Part shown: in pieces, positions 11,944 through 24,054 of the stretch
How positions within the stretch are numbered: the first letter of the stretch is position 1
Layout of the letters: each line of letters starts with the position of its first letter
NCBI GenBank assembly: GCA_017311185.1
Contig: JAESUZ010000756.1
Location: 1 to 64,000 of the forward strand
DNA: 64,000 nucleotides
Direction of reading: 5' to 3'
Source: Proteles cristata cristata
Lineage: Eukaryota > Chordata > Mammalia > Carnivora > Hyaenidae
Notes under the pieces: generated by a model
Seen by the model: only the letters and a program-made list of their open reading frames with translations
Databases searched by the model: none
What the model was told of the DNA's origin: nothing
Translations under genes and position numbers: made by a program

Positions 11944-12489
11944 GTCATCTCCTCCTTGGAAGTGGGGGTGGGGGAGCAACAGAATACTATTGCCATGGTG
12001 CATTTAGTGATGAAATCCATAAAAGAATTCTTGAAACAATTACTTTAGTGTGGTGGTCAGGAAAAACTAAAGGCTGTGAGTAGGCAGAGAGATAATTATC
12101 CTTCAGGGGTTGAATATCTTAGACTAATACAGGAGAACATGAATCCCAGGAGCTCTACTGAATTATCAAACAGTACAATTGACCAGGTGAAAAGGACAGC
12201 CCACCTCCTTTACTCTCCATTTTCATATGTGAATCCCTCTAAATAAAGTCATAAAAACCTTCACAGTAAGCGTATCATGCTCACGCTTGAAGATTCCGTA
12301 TCAGTGCCTATTTTCAGAAGGCCAATCTCTTGGGCACTTATTTGATTTTGTTAAAGAAGAAAATGTAAGAGTAATGAAGTAAATGTGGCAGTGAAACTCC
12401 AACATACTAATAACATAGTCAATGTAGTAATGCCGTTGATAGGTAGAGAGAGAACCAGACATTTCATAAATGTCTTAAGTGGTTTTTCT
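11354..12489. other. Intronic sequence with a (TG)n tract
   Basis: Holds the TG microsatellite at 11902-11936 and otherwise nothing recognised. Confidence 0.55.
11902..11936. repeat. (TG)n microsatellite
   Basis: A pure TG dinucleotide run followed by TATATATA. Confidence 0.95.
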
Positions 12490-12675
12490 TCAATTAGAGC
12501 TGTGCTACTCCAAACATAATCTGATGGACTGATGCCAATGGGTGAGCTGATAGCTACTGATCAGTCACAGAACATAAATCAGCACACTGTTTGTCTTATT
12601 CTTTTGCAAAAACCCTTATCTCAGTGTGGACCTGTAATAAACATTTTAGACTAGAGTTTTGAGAAGCACTCAGCT
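12490..12675. repeat. Possible hAT-type (MER) DNA transposon fossil
   Basis: The right end TTTGAGAAGCACTCAGCT and left end CTGTGCTACTCCAAACATAA resemble the diverged terminal inverted repeats of Charlie/MER5-20 elements. Similarity is weak. Confidence 0.3.
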
Positions 12676-12744
12676 AGAGTATTATAGTGCGCATCAGTTC
12701 TGCCACATGTCATGGGCTAGGTGTGTGGTGTGGACTCTGCTGCT

Positions 12745-12870
12745 CATCCGCTCTATGATCCTGATGGGATCCACTTAGCTGCTCTGCCTCTTGGTTTTCC
12801 CCTCTGTGTGAAGGATCTGGTGCCGATAATCCCTGAGCTCCTTGTCAGAGATGTAATTCAAATTTATGTA
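12745..12870 (+). repeat. Possible MIR-family remnant
   Basis: The order CTGCCTCTTGGTTTTCCCCTC, GTGTGAAGGATCTGG and CCTGAGCTCCTTGTC resembles the 3' half of MIR/MIR3. It is strongly diverged. Confidence 0.35.
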
Positions 12871-12906
12871 ATGACTGAGTTTGAGTATAGAGAAAAGACT
12901 AGGTAA

Positions 12907-14403
12907 ATTATGGCAATTAAAAATTATACTTTCAAAATGGTGTCTGGGAATGCTGCATAAGATAACATGATTATGGTAAGTGAAACAAGCAGTATGCCCT
13001 CTACTATTTGCATATATACTCTGTTTCAATTATGTAAAAAAACATACACAAAAAAGGCTGAGCATTATTTAAAAAAAGAAACATAATTTTTAAAGCATCG
13101 GGAAACTCTGAAGCCTATGTATTGACTTTTATCTTTCTCTGTTACCTAATTTTTCATAACATGGTTATATCCTTCACAAATAGAAGTGAAGAAATAGAAT
13201 ACAAATGTATTCAGATAAACATAATACACCTACAACTTTGAGGCTTTTTCTATATTCCTTAATGAACGTAACTGCTCTGTTTCCACCATTTGAGATGTCC
13301 ATCCTATGGCTTTTCTCAGTTCCTTCTTCTGGCACCAGGCAAGGCTCTTCCAGAGTAAATATTTGCATACTTTGGGCCAGTCTAGAGTCAAAGAAGCTGT
13401 TCATTGGACCGTACCTGTGTAACCTTCTATTACATTAAAGGAGGCATAGCTTCTAACTAAAGCATTCTCCACCTGCCCTTTCTGTTACCTTCCAATCTTC
13501 TCAGGAACCTTAAATCACTTCCATCCTTAACAATAAAAATTTCCTCCCTTGATTCTACACTCTTTCCCAGCTCTTCTCTACCATTCCTCGCCCTTTCACG
13601 ACCAAACTTCTGAAAGAGTTGTTGAAGCGAGGTGGCCTCCTTGCCTTGCCTTTCCTTTGTACCTCACCCTTTCCAGTCAGTCTGATGTCCTAGACTCTAT
13701 ATATGACCGTTTTCTGATGGTCCTTGACCGCCATGTATTTAAACCCAATAAATTATCTTGATTTCTGTGTCAGTCAGATACAGAATCTACTCTACAGTAA
13801 AACAGAAAGCAAATGTGTTAAGAGCCCTTAAGTAGGTCCCAGAACTCCAGGAGTGCCAGTGAGACAGGCTGGAAGGCTAAATGTGAGCAAGGCTCACCTG
13901 GGGCGGCAGGAGCCAAAATACCATTGCTACTTCTGTTTAGCCTTGATAAGACTCCGTGAGTGAGTGAGGATGTGAGAACCCCTGCTACCCTCATCCACGA
14001 ATAGCCAAACCCTTCTCCCACCCTACATACAGAAAACTTCCTCTTTGCAGTGTGGCCCCCTTTTCCCTCTTATAAATAAATAAACCTGTCACTCATCTAA
14101 ATTCCAAGGAGTTATTCATCATTGCATCCTCACAACCCAAGATCATACGTCAAAACTGAATGTTATACATCAGTACTATCCGCACTCCTATTTCATGATA
14201 ATGAGGTTTACAATGCTATTTTCAGTATTTGCATGTGTGCGTATGTGTCTTTAAAAATAACCCCCCTTAATCCGGAAAGCTATATTATAGTTTTTCATTA
14301 TAGGAAAGGTGACATTGTCTCCTCAAAAAAAGCATGCCATTTTATAGTTTGTAGCATTAACAAATTCAAGCAATTATAACTTATGATCTTCCAAGGTTAG
14401 CTT
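12907..14403. other. Intronic sequence, possible old repeats
   Basis: 13590-13760 has a faint match (CCAAACTTCTGAAAGAGTTG) to an old dispersed repeat. 13815-14110 has a TATAAATAAATAAACC segment that could be the end of an old solo LTR, but the boundaries are not definable by eye. No coding signal. Confidence 0.35.
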
Positions 14404-14422
14404 AAAAATCTTGAGGTTATTG

Positions 14423-14648
14423 GGACGCCTGGGTGGCTTAGTCGGTTAAGCGTCTGACTTTTGCTTAGGTCATGATCTCACGGTTCGTGGGTTCGAGCCC
14501 CGCGTCGGGCTCTGTGCTGACTGCCAGCTCAGAGCCTGGAGCCTATTTCAGAGTCTATGTCTCCCTCTCTCTGTGACCCTCCCCTGCTCACGCTGTCTCT
14601 CTCTCTCTCTCTGTCTCTCTCCTAGAAATACATAAAACATTTTTAAAA
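14423..14648 (+). mobile_element. Young-subfamily felid SINE, perfect 19-bp duplication
   Basis: Starts GGACGCCTGGGTGGCTTAG. It shares diagnostic sites GACTGCCAGCTCAG, GACCCTCCCCTG and CTCCTAGAAAT with copies at 34323 and 43332. Flanks AAAAATCTTGAGGTTATTG at 14404-14422 and 14649-14667 are identical. The cut site is TT|AAAA. Confidence 0.95.
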
Positions 14649-14667
14649 AAAAATCTTGAGGTTATTG

Positions 14668-15716
14668 TTGAAATGCGGCTCTTTGGGCTTAAATTCAATT
14701 TACGTTGTAGCAGTTCTTACATTTCAATTCCAAGATCTAGCCCTAGAGTAATATTTACTGGTTCTGTTCCTTGTTTGTTTCTCCTTCTCTCCTCCCCTAT
14801 CAGTATTGTCCAAGAATTAATGAATCGTGTCCATCAAAGATTAGTACTAATGATGTTATTTCCATAAAAACAGACTCACCACTCTGCCAGCTTTTTCTTC
14901 TGCAAGCTTGCCTGTAGGAAATGATCCATTAGTTAACAATTGAAAAGAAACTAGAAAATGTTTATCTTCCATAAATCTGACTGTGACCTAGGTCTTAATC
15001 TGTTGCAGTATTTTCTCAAAAGAGAAATTTTGTAAAAATCTGTAATGAAAGCTATAATGACTATGTTTTAATCTCCTCTAAACACTGATGACGAAAACTA
15101 GCTTTCTTAGTTTCATGAAATACTCATTGTAAATGAGACAATTTACACCTCACCACCAGAATTCAGATAAACATTTAATTAGAGATACAGTCCTCAGCTA
15201 GGAGGAGATGAAGACGGAATTTGTGGGGGAGAGTCTAGGGAGGAGGTAAGTTTTCAGATAAAGAGCTGTGGACATCTGCACAGGATCTTCCTGAATTTTT
15301 CCTAGATGCTAGGCCATGAATTCAGAAGATAGAATTCCACAGGGTCAAGCAAAGAAAAAGGCAAGAGTAGTCTACGAAAGAGTTCCCAGGGCTTCTAGGT
15401 AGGCAAGAGCCATTCAAGCTCCAACCAGCCAGGGTAGATGCATAGTCCATAGTCATCATCCTGGTGCATCCAGTGGGGATCTTCGTGGGGTCAGGCCCTA
15501 GTAAGAGAGCTGAGCTGCTTTTGGAATGATGGCACCTCTAGACCCACACTAGTAAAGCTTGAAAAGGGGCCTTAAATGGATTGTGCCAATCTGCAGGTAG
15601 CTCGGTGGCCTGCTGGAACAAAGTCCAACGACCATCAAGAGAAGAAAAACAAAATTTCTTACTGAAATATGTGAGTGGATTAAGCAGCTATTTGGGCTTT
15701 ATTTGGGGGAAGTTTT
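14668..15716. other. Intronic unique sequence
   Basis: 15180-15660 is GC-richer and may be an old LTR-type repeat, but I cannot assign a family. No coding signal. Confidence 0.4.
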
Positions 15717-15732
15717 AAAGTTATAAATTCAG

Positions 15733-15943
15733 AGGCACCTAGGTAGCTCAGTCAGTTAAGCGCCCTACTCTTGATTTTGGCTCAGGTCACGTTTTCAGGG
15801 TTCATGAGATCGGGCCCGAAATCAGGCTCTGTGCTGATAGCTTGGAGCCTGCTTGGGAAACTCTGTTCCTACTCTCTGCCCCTGCCTCTCCTCTCCTCTC
15901 TCTCTCTCAAAATAAATAAAGAAACTTAACAAAAGTAAAAAAT
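15733..15943 (+). mobile_element. Felid SINE, sense, with target duplication
   Basis: Starts GAGGCACCTAGGTAGCTCAG and ends with an A-rich tail. Flanks AAAGTTATAAATTC (15717-15730) and AAAGTTATGAATTC (15944-15957) differ at one base. Confidence 0.93.
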
Positions 15944-16149
15944 AAAGTTATGAATTCCATGCTTTCATAATTATGGGAACATTTAGATTTCTTGTTCTTT
16001 CGAGGAATTAATCCATTTAACCTAAGCTGTCCAACATTGGCATAAAGTTATTGCTAGCATTCTCTTATTCTTAAAATATCTGTAGGATCTGCCATGGTAT
16101 CCCTATTTTTCATTCTTGATTTTGGTAATTTGTCTTCTCTTTCTTCCTT

Positions 16150-16625
16150 GGCTTGAATTATTTCAGTTAACCATCCCCCACATTTATGGATGTTTTGGCC
16201 ATGCCCAATTTTTTATTACTATAAATTAGATATAGCCACTTGCACATGCTATTTCATATTTGCAGAGGTGAATCTTCATGATAGATTCTTGGAAGTGAAA
16301 TTGGCTAGATCCCAAAATACCTATGTACTTTCGTTAGATATTGCCAGATTCCCTGGCATCGTGATTGAACAATTTTGTTTTCTCTCCAACAGTAAATGGA
16401 AAGTAGCTCTTTCCCACAGCTTTCCTGACAGAATATGGCATCAAGCTTTTGATTCATTAATTGGATACTTGAATGGTGGTATATCAATATAATGTAATTT
16501 GGATTTATTTATGCATAAGCTTCAATGCTTTCTTAAAGTGCAATTACATGTTTCTTTTTAGTGAATCTATATACATTTTTGTCCATTTTTTACTAGGTTT
16601 TTGGTTTTCTGTTTAAAAGAGCTCT
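16150..16625 (-). mobile_element. Old L1 (L1ME-type) fragment, antisense
   Basis: Resembles the antisense 3' region of L1M elements: CTTGGAAGTGAAATTGGCTA, then ATATTGCCAGATTCCC and a CTCTCCAACAGT segment in the usual order. It is diverged, so the open frame at 16190-16492 is not a gene. Confidence 0.6.
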
Positions 16626-17222
16626 TTAGATCAGCAGACTGTAGCCCTGCCCAGACTGAATACTCTCTGCTCATCCTCACAACTCTGTATGTGGACCCTA
16701 CATGTCTGCTTGGTACAGCTGATCCTTCCAATGGAAATTAACCCTCCAAAGTTTAGCATTAGCCTAAATATTTGTTGACTCTGCTTATGCTTATTGATTA
16801 TGGTTATTATTTGGTTTGTTCTATTTCTTGCCATGCAACGTCTTTTTTATTGTTTTTCTAAATTTGATCATGGCTCGCAAGATTTACCCTTCTCCCAGAT
16901 TATAAAGAAATTCGCCCACATCGTCCTGTAATACTTACATATTTTCAGCATTTGCTTCTATGTCTGGACTATGTTTAGAGTATATTCTGATATATAATTG
17001 GAAGATTCAAGGAATGTTATCCCTTTCAAAATAGCTATTCATTTCTTATGTCACTACCTAAAAGAATTCTTTTATTCTGTACTAAATTTCCAGTTTTCTC
17101 CTCTGTAAATAGTACCAGTATCGAATAGGTTCATCTGTGAATGACAAAGAAGAATGGAATTTTGCAGAATAAGGAATCAAATTATTTTCAGTGTATTTAA
17201 AGCAGGGTTACCTAATTTGAAG

Positions 17223-17288
17223 TATGTAAATAACTTTTTGGGGTTTTTTTTGAACTATGTAAATCATTTTGGGGGTTTTTCTTTGAAC
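17223..17288. repeat. 33-bp tandem duplication, two copies plus a partial third
   Basis: Copies 17223-17255 and 17256-17288 each start TATGTAAAT and end TTTGAAC. A weaker third start (TACATAAGTAC) follows at 17289. Confidence 0.85.
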
Positions 17289-18270
17289 TACATAAGTACT
17301 TTTCAGTACAGCACAATACAATATATTAATTCATGTATTTATATTGTTACTTATTCATCATTTTGTAAGTTCATGTTGTTGAAATAATCAGCTCAGTTTT
17401 GCTCTCTATTCTGTTCAGCACCCAGGTCAGGACAGGACATGGTTTCATGCTCAATTGTACTAACTTGGGGTCAAATGATGGCCCCTGCTTCGCCATGCTT
17501 CTTGTCTCTTAACACTGTACTTCAGAAGTAAAGCGCAAAGAATGGATTTTACTTCTTTTCCCAAACTGAGGTTTCCTTCTGAAAGGCAAACTTAGTCTAT
17601 CAACCAATAAACAATCTGTCTTTGATACCAACCATGGGTTTCTGGGTATACAAAAATCCTTTTTAAAATACCACCAACCCAATTAATGAGACTACAGATT
17701 GCTGACAACGTCCAATTTAATAAGGCTAAGGAGGAAGTTCTAATAAACTGTATCCTGTTTGTAACATCTATACACCTGGCAACTGGGAAGGCAGCTTTTT
17801 TCCTGCCATTTACAGAATTAAGGAAACATTGGTTGTTGTTGTTGTTGTTTTTTTACTATTCTACTTCACAGTCATTTCAAGATGGTAACTAGAGAGTCTC
17901 AAATAGTTCTGTAATCCATTCTGCTTTGACAGGGCCTTCTGTAATGAGGAAGCTGTTGAAAATGAATAGTGTTCTAAGTAACCTAATTTATGTGACTAGA
18001 TACAACAAGGGATGTAGAAGCAAACACAATGAAGGGGATGGGTTACCAGGAGAAATGCTACTCCTGGGGAATCAGTTTTGTCTGCCGGTTAAAACTTGGA
18101 AGCACTGACTTGGGATCAAAAAAACTTAGTTGCACAACTTCTGGTTGTGCTGACTTCTGTGTAAATGAACAGCCAAAAGTTAGTTATTATCCAACCAGCT
18201 CGGAGAAAACACAACCAGCTTTGGAAATGGAAGAGAGTATGTAAATTTGTATCACAAATAGGGACAGCTC

Positions 18271-18296
18271 TTTTTTTTTTTTTTTTTTTTTTTTTA
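18271..18296. repeat. Poly(T) tract
   Basis: Uninterrupted T run. No SINE body adjoins it. Confidence 0.85.
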
Positions 18297-18956
18297 ACGG
18301 ATAATGAGGTTCATCTCCTCCTTAAGAATCCTTTTAAGTGTTGAAAAAAAAAATCCTTCTTTTTATATTTTAAGAGTGACAAGAAATACTCATTTCATAA
18401 TCTTTTTAAGATATATTTTAATAGATCTCAATTCTAACTCCCCTCTTGAGGTAGGCCTGAGTTTCATCTCTTTCTTAGTTTAGGTCTAGATGTCATCCTT
18501 AGCAACGTTCAGTAAGGATCATTGAACAGAGACCCTTTTAGTACATGTTATCCTCAATCAGTGAGTCCACACAACACACATGAACATGGAGCAACAGAAC
18601 AGCCCTGGATGCCGGATGGCCACCGCTTGTCCCTCTAGAGTATTCTCCTCTCTTCTTTAGCCTCTCGTGTCACAGGAAACCAATCTGTTTGGCTTACATC
18701 GATGAGTTTGGCCAATATGAACTGCGGCAGGAGGGCAGAAGGAAGGCAGAGGGGGTGGTTGGGATATTCACCCCCTGCAGTCATATGAGTTGCCTGCCTC
18801 TCTGCGTCTGCCTCAGATCACAGCCTTGCTCAGAAGACCTCTCCCCACAAACCCCTCTCGTCCCTGTGTCCTGATGCATGTTCTCTCCTCGTGCCTGCGT
18901 GCTCTCTCACCCCTTGGCGTTTCCCCACTTCCCCTTGTCCCCCCAGTTTTAAAAGA

Positions 18957-19173
18957 GTTTTAATGTTTTATTTATTTCTGAGAGAGAGAGAGAGAGAGGC
19001 AGTGTGAGCAGGGGAGGGTCAGAGAGAGAAGGAGATACAGAATCCAAAGCAGGCTCCTGTCTCTGAGCTGGCTGTCAGCACAGAGCCCAACACAGGGCTT
19101 GAACCCGTGAACCGTGAGATCGTGACCTGAGCCTAAGTCGGACTCTTAACCGACTGAGCCACCCAGGCAGCCC
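18957..19173 (-). mobile_element. Felid SINE, antisense
   Basis: Starts at the tail complement TTTTAATGTTTTATTTATTT and ends CTGAGCCACCCAGGCAGCCC. Confidence 0.92.
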
Positions 19174-19756
19174 ACCCCCTTTTTAAACAACCTATTTAAA
19201 CACTCTTCAAACCTGACTGTGCCATTAGGTTACCTCCTGGGACCCTGACTTCTAAAGCCTCTTTGGAAATTTCACAGAATAGCCTCAGACTGTCACAGAC
19301 ATGCCTGGGGCACCACAAGCTAAGTCTGGAAAAGTAGCAGATGCTAATAAGACTTTCTTAAGTGGAGCAAGCCTGTCTGGATAAAAGCAAGTCACTGCCT
19401 CTTCTGGGCAGGGCTGGAGGAGGAACTGGAAGAGAGGTCCGGAGCAGAAGATGCTTACACAGGGGATGAGCGATACCTTTCCTTACAGCAGTTCTAGTGA
19501 AATAACATTTATGTGGTTTGCTGACATATTTTAGAAGCCCCTTGGGCGATGTATTTGCAGTGAAGGGGATGCCCTTTTATTGCAAACCAACCTGCAGACT
19601 TCCACTGCAAACCAATTTAATGAAAACTGATGGGCCATTAAGATGAAAAAACAAGGCACTATCTTTAGACTAATACATAATAGGAATATAAGGGATATAT
19701 ATTCATTGATTTTTCTGGATGTGTAAACCTTCAATTGCAAATCACAATGTTTATAT
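19174..19756. other. Intronic unique sequence
   Basis: Nothing recognised. Confidence 0.5.
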
Positions 19757-19990
19757 ATTTTTAAGTGTTTATTTATTTGAGAGAGAGGGAGGGAAAGAGA
19801 GAAAAAGAGCATGCATGCAAGTGTGGGAGAGGCAGAGAGAGAGAGAGAGAGAGACAGAAAGAGACCTAAGCAGGCTCCATGCTGTTAGCACTGAGCCCTA
19901 CAAGGGGCTCTATCTCACAAACTGTGAGATCCTGACCAGAGCTGAAATCAAGAGTTGGAGGCTTAACTGACTGAGCCACCCAGGTGCCCC
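19757..19990 (-). mobile_element. Felid SINE, antisense
   Basis: Has a GA-rich body and ends CTGAGCCACCCAGGTGCCCC. Flanks ACAATGTTTA and ACAATCTTTA suggest a short target duplication. Confidence 0.92.
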
Positions 19991-20429
19991 AACAATCTTT
20001 ACATTCTTAAGTTTGGATCAAATATTTCACAGCTCACATGAAGTGGAGACCAAGTATTATAAATGTATTTGTATAATGAACAGTATTGCCAATTGGTATT
20101 TAAAATAAATGCTGACTTTTATAGGCTTCCTCACTGAATAAAACTGATTATTTCAAGAGAGTGGGGGTAAAAATGGAAGTCTACATGATGACAAGAGATT
20201 GACAAAATCATGCATCATGGGTAGACCGAGCTATCCAGCCTTTCTGGAGCATCTTGGGGCATGCCCATCCTGGTGGTGAGATTGGCATGAGGGATATACT
20301 TCAGGTTTTGATCACTTCTTGGGTCCTCTCAGAGCTTTGCCCTAGCAGTCTGTGCTAGAGCACATTGCCAGGAATTATTAACAGAGAAAGAAGGATCATA
20401 GAATCTGGAGATAGGCCCTGTTAAGTTTA
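19991..20429. other. Intronic unique sequence
   Basis: Nothing recognised. Confidence 0.5.
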
Positions 20430-20550
20430 AACCTGTATTGAGTATTAGATAGATTCCAATGGCAAATCTCTCTGGGTTCAGTTTCCCTATATATAAAATG
20501 GCAGTATCTACATCATAGGTTTATTGCGAGGGTTGCATAAGAATGTATGT
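20430..20550 (+). repeat. MIR remnant
   Basis: The order CAGTTTCCCTATATATAAAA, TGGCAGTATCTACATCATAG, then GGTTGCATAAG matches the MIR 3' core. Confidence 0.7.
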
Positions 20551-20574
20551 AAAAACTAAAAAAAAAAAGATCTG

Positions 20575-21345
20575 ATTGAGTGTATAGTGGCATAGCCATT
20601 TTGGAAGACACTTTGGCAGCTTCTACGTAAACTAAACATATTCTTACCACATGATTCTGCAATCACACTCCTTGGTATTTACCCAAAGGAGTTGAAAACT
20701 TACATATATGTAAAAACCTGCACACGATGTTTAGAGTAGCTTTATTCATAATTGCCAAAACTTGGAAGCACCTGAGATGTCCTTCGGTAGGTGAACGGAT
20801 AAACAAACTGTGATACATCTAGACAATGGACGGTTATTCAGCTCTAAAAAGAAATGAGCTATCAAGCCTTAAAAAGACATGGAGGAACCTTAAATGCATA
20901 TCATGAAGTCAAAGTAGCCAATCTGAAAAGGCTACATACTGTATGATTTGCACTATATAACGTTCTGCAAGAGGCAAAATTATGGAGACCAGGAAAAGAG
21001 TAGTATTGACAGAGGCGGGGAGTGAGGGGAGAGATGGATAGGCAAAGCACAGAGGATTTTTCAGGTAATGAAAATTCTCTTATGATATTACAATGATGGA
21101 TATATGTCATTACACATTTGTCCAAATCCATAGAATGTGCAACACAAAGAATGAACGCTAAAGGTAAATGATGGACTTTGAGTAACTATTTTGTGTCAGC
21201 GTAAGCTAATCATTCTGGTAAATGATATTGGTGAGGAAGATATGCATGTGTATGGGGGTGGTGGTATTTGGGAAATCTCTGTACTTCCCTCTCGATTCTG
21301 CTGTAAACCTAAAACTGCTTGCAAAAAAATGGTCTTCTAGCAAAT
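20575..21345 (+). mobile_element. Old L1 (L1M-type) 3' end, sense
   Basis: Shows the L1 terminal-ORF2 DNA pattern (GGTATTTACCCAAAGGAGTT, CATAATTGCCAAAACTTGGA). It then has the L1M 3' UTR (ATATGTCATTACACATTTGT, ATAGAATGTGCAACAC, TGCTGTAAACCTAAAACTGC). It is old and full of changes. Confidence 0.85.
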
Positions 21346-23106
21346 TAAAAAAAAACCCACTTCTCTCCATCCCACTTCTATTTAATTATATGATCCATTT
21401 CTGCCTAACTCCATAACACAATGTCAGAAGCCCTGTTTCATGAGGTTGACTTATGCTGAGACCTATAATAACTGAAATGTGGTTGGGTTTTTTTTTTAGT
21501 ATTTTAATGGCTCATGAATTATATGGAATAGACCAGTGGAGGAGCATTTTTTTCCAACAATACGTGAATTGCTTGTACTTTTCACACTCCTAAGTATACT
21601 AATACTTTCTGTTCCTACATGACGAATCATTATCATCAGTATTACCTGAGCAGCTAGCCCTGCAGGGCACTGCCTTCCATGCTGAAGGCACATTCAGTAA
21701 TTCAGCAGTTCCCTTATCTTCAAAACGTTCGTATGGAAAGGACAAAAACATACAAATCAGTGCAGTTGCCATAAATTGAAAGCTCATGGTGTGGCCAGCA
21801 GTGTGCTTATTACAAAGATCTTTTCATTTAATCTCACACATGTTGGTGAATTATTAGGTAATGTTATTGATTTCATAGTTGTATGACCTAGAATTCAAAA
21901 CAGGTAGCTTGCTCACAGAGTAAGAGATACAGCTATAATTTGAATTTTCAACCACTGCTGTAGAGTATATTCTCCCTAAGAATGCCAATTCTGACATCGG
22001 GTGCAGACAGTGAAGTGTTAGAACATTGTTACTCAACCCGTGATCACGTGTGATTCCTGTGCTGGTTTGCAAAACCGTTGTTACTGGTCCATAACAAGTA
22101 AATAACGAAATCGAGAGCAAACTTTTAGAAATGTTTACAGCAAATTTGGCCGAGTGATTTTATGTCTATTAAATCTAATAGTAAAAACTAATTTTTGCTT
22201 TATATTGGATCTTTTCCCCATCTTATTATTTGTTTTTACTGTATTTGACCGAAGTATTGGTCCATGGCTGATTGGCAATTTAAAAAACAAAACAGCAACA
22301 ACATCCTAGTTCTTCACTATCAAGAGTGTGAGTCACTCTTCTAATCTAGAGGGTTAGTAGGATGGAAAAGGACCAGACATGAAGTAGGAATTATGATAAC
22401 AGTGAGAACAGCTTGTGATAATTGAGTACTTATTATGTGCCCAAGATTGTGCTTAGTTTCTCTCTCTTTCCACATGTACATACACACAAACTGTATAAAC
22501 CCCATGTATACTATACACATGTGATGTATACCTATGCATACGTATATACACACATATATATATATATATAAGTATGCACATACAGTACCATATATGTGTA
22601 CGTACATACATCTCTTTGTATACAGAGAGTCCTCATTTAATACCTTCACAACAACCCTAAAACTTGGAAGTAGATCTCTATCATGCCCGTTTTACCTGAC
22701 TATGTTCTGGATATTACTGCTAATATCTACTTCTCCCGCCAGAGTTATTCTTGCTAAAAACCAAATGAATGGCATTCCTTTCATTACCAGTGCTCTCCTG
22801 TGAATACCTGAGGATGGAGAATAATTATGCTTCCCCACCTCCTCGCCCCCCAAGAGTAAAACCTGTCACTTCTTATCTCTTTTCTATATTTCAGAGGCTA
22901 CTTAGTGGGGGCCTGGAAAGAGCTATGTCAGGGCCTTCGGGAGAGCCTTTATTCCTTCACCATGCTTAGCTTTTCTAGTACCTGCTGCCCACTCTTCCTG
23001 GAATGAGTAAGAATGTTCTATGTGAGCGAACGGTGCTGACTGAATTGATTCCATCACTTCTGTACTTCCTGGAGTTTAGTGTATTTGTTAAAACAACAAC
23101 AAAACT
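21346..23106. other. Intronic unique sequence with a TA/CATA-rich tract
   Basis: 22485-22620 is a degenerate TA/TACA simple-sequence region. 22010-22300 may be an old DNA-transposon fossil with GGTCCAT near both ends, but the match is weak. No gene features. Confidence 0.45.
22540..22571. repeat. (TA)n/(CATA)n microsatellite
   Basis: TATACACACATA followed by a TA run. Confidence 0.85.
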
Positions 23107-23332
23107 GGGGCGCCTGGGTGGCTCAGTTGGCTGAGTGTCTGACTTCAGCTCAGGCCATGATCTCACAGTTCATGAGTTCCAGCCCCGCGTCAGGCTCTGT
23201 GCTGACAGCTCAGAGATTGGAGCCTGCTCCAGATTCTGTGTCTCCCTCTCTCTCTGCCCCTCCCCTGCTCATGCTCTGACTCTCTCTCAAAAATAAATAA
23301 ACATTAAAAAAATCTTTATAAAAAAACAAAAC
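23107..23332 (+). mobile_element. Felid SINE, sense
   Basis: Starts GGGGCGCCTGGGTGGCTCAG. Tail AAATAAATAAACATTAAAAA, with a further A-rich extension. Confidence 0.93.
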
Positions 23333-23541
23333 AAGAATATTGAGGTGGTATGAACTTTATAACAGAACCAGTTTGCTGAAAATAGTTATGTTAAAGGCAG
23401 AGTGAAGAGAAGTCATTGTCTTGATTAAACAGACCTAATAATGTGCTATAGGACAGGTGACCATAAATCCTCTTCAAGGAATTTTTACTTTGAGTAGAAA
23501 ACACACAGACTTTAGAAAGTTTCCTGGTTACTGGATTGTGG
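23333..23541. other. Intronic unique sequence
   Basis: Nothing recognised between two SINEs. Confidence 0.5.
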
Positions 23542-23622
23542 TTTTTTTTTTAAGTTTTATTTATTTATTTTGAGAGAGAGCATGAGTTGGGGAGAAGCAC
23601 AGAAAGAGGGAGGGAGGGAGAG

Positions 23623-23663
<41 letters not shown>

Positions 23664-23781
23664 AGGCTCCGCACTGTCAGTGGCAGCCCAAGGTGAGACT
23701 CAGACTCATGAGCCATGAGATCATGACCTGAGTGGAAACCAGGAGTCAGACACTTAACCCGCTGAGCCACTAAGGCGCCCC
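23542..23781 (-). mobile_element. Felid SINE, antisense
   Basis: T-run tail complement, a long (GA)n at about 23621-23660, and the reversed head GAGCCACTAAGGCGCCCC. It forms a close inverted pair with the sense SINE at 23809. Confidence 0.92.
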
Positions 23782-23808
23782 TGGACTGTCTTTAAGTGCT
23801 CTTTTTTA

Positions 23809-24039
23809 GGGGTGCCTGGGTGGCACAGTTCGTTAACCATCTGACTCTTGATCTCGGCTCGAGTCATGATCCCTAGGTTTGTGGGCTTGAGCCCCACATC
23901 GGGTTCTGCACTGATGGCGTTGGAGCCTGCTTGGGATTCTGTTTCTCGTTCTTTCTGCCCCTGCGCTGCTTGTGTGCTTGCTGTCTGTCTGTCTGTCTCT
24001 CTCTCTCTCAAAATAAATAAATAAACTTAAAAAAAAAAT
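23809..24039 (+). mobile_element. Felid SINE, sense, with target duplication
   Basis: Starts GGGGTGCCTGGGTGGCACAG. Flanks AAGTGCTCTTTTTTA (23794-23808) and AAGTGTTCTTTTTTA (24040-24054) differ at one base. Confidence 0.94.
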
Positions 24040-24054
24040 AAGTGTTCTTTTTTA

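Larger units (their letters stand above)
16626..18956. other. Intronic unique sequence
   Basis: AT-rich. Contains a diverged 33-bp tandem duplication at 17223-17288 and a T run at about 18271-18296. No gene features seen. Confidence 0.5.

Noticed and set aside
13815..14110. Possible solo LTR with TATAAATAAATAAACC
   Set aside because: No clear TG...CA ends or flanking duplications, so boundaries and family cannot be supported by eye.
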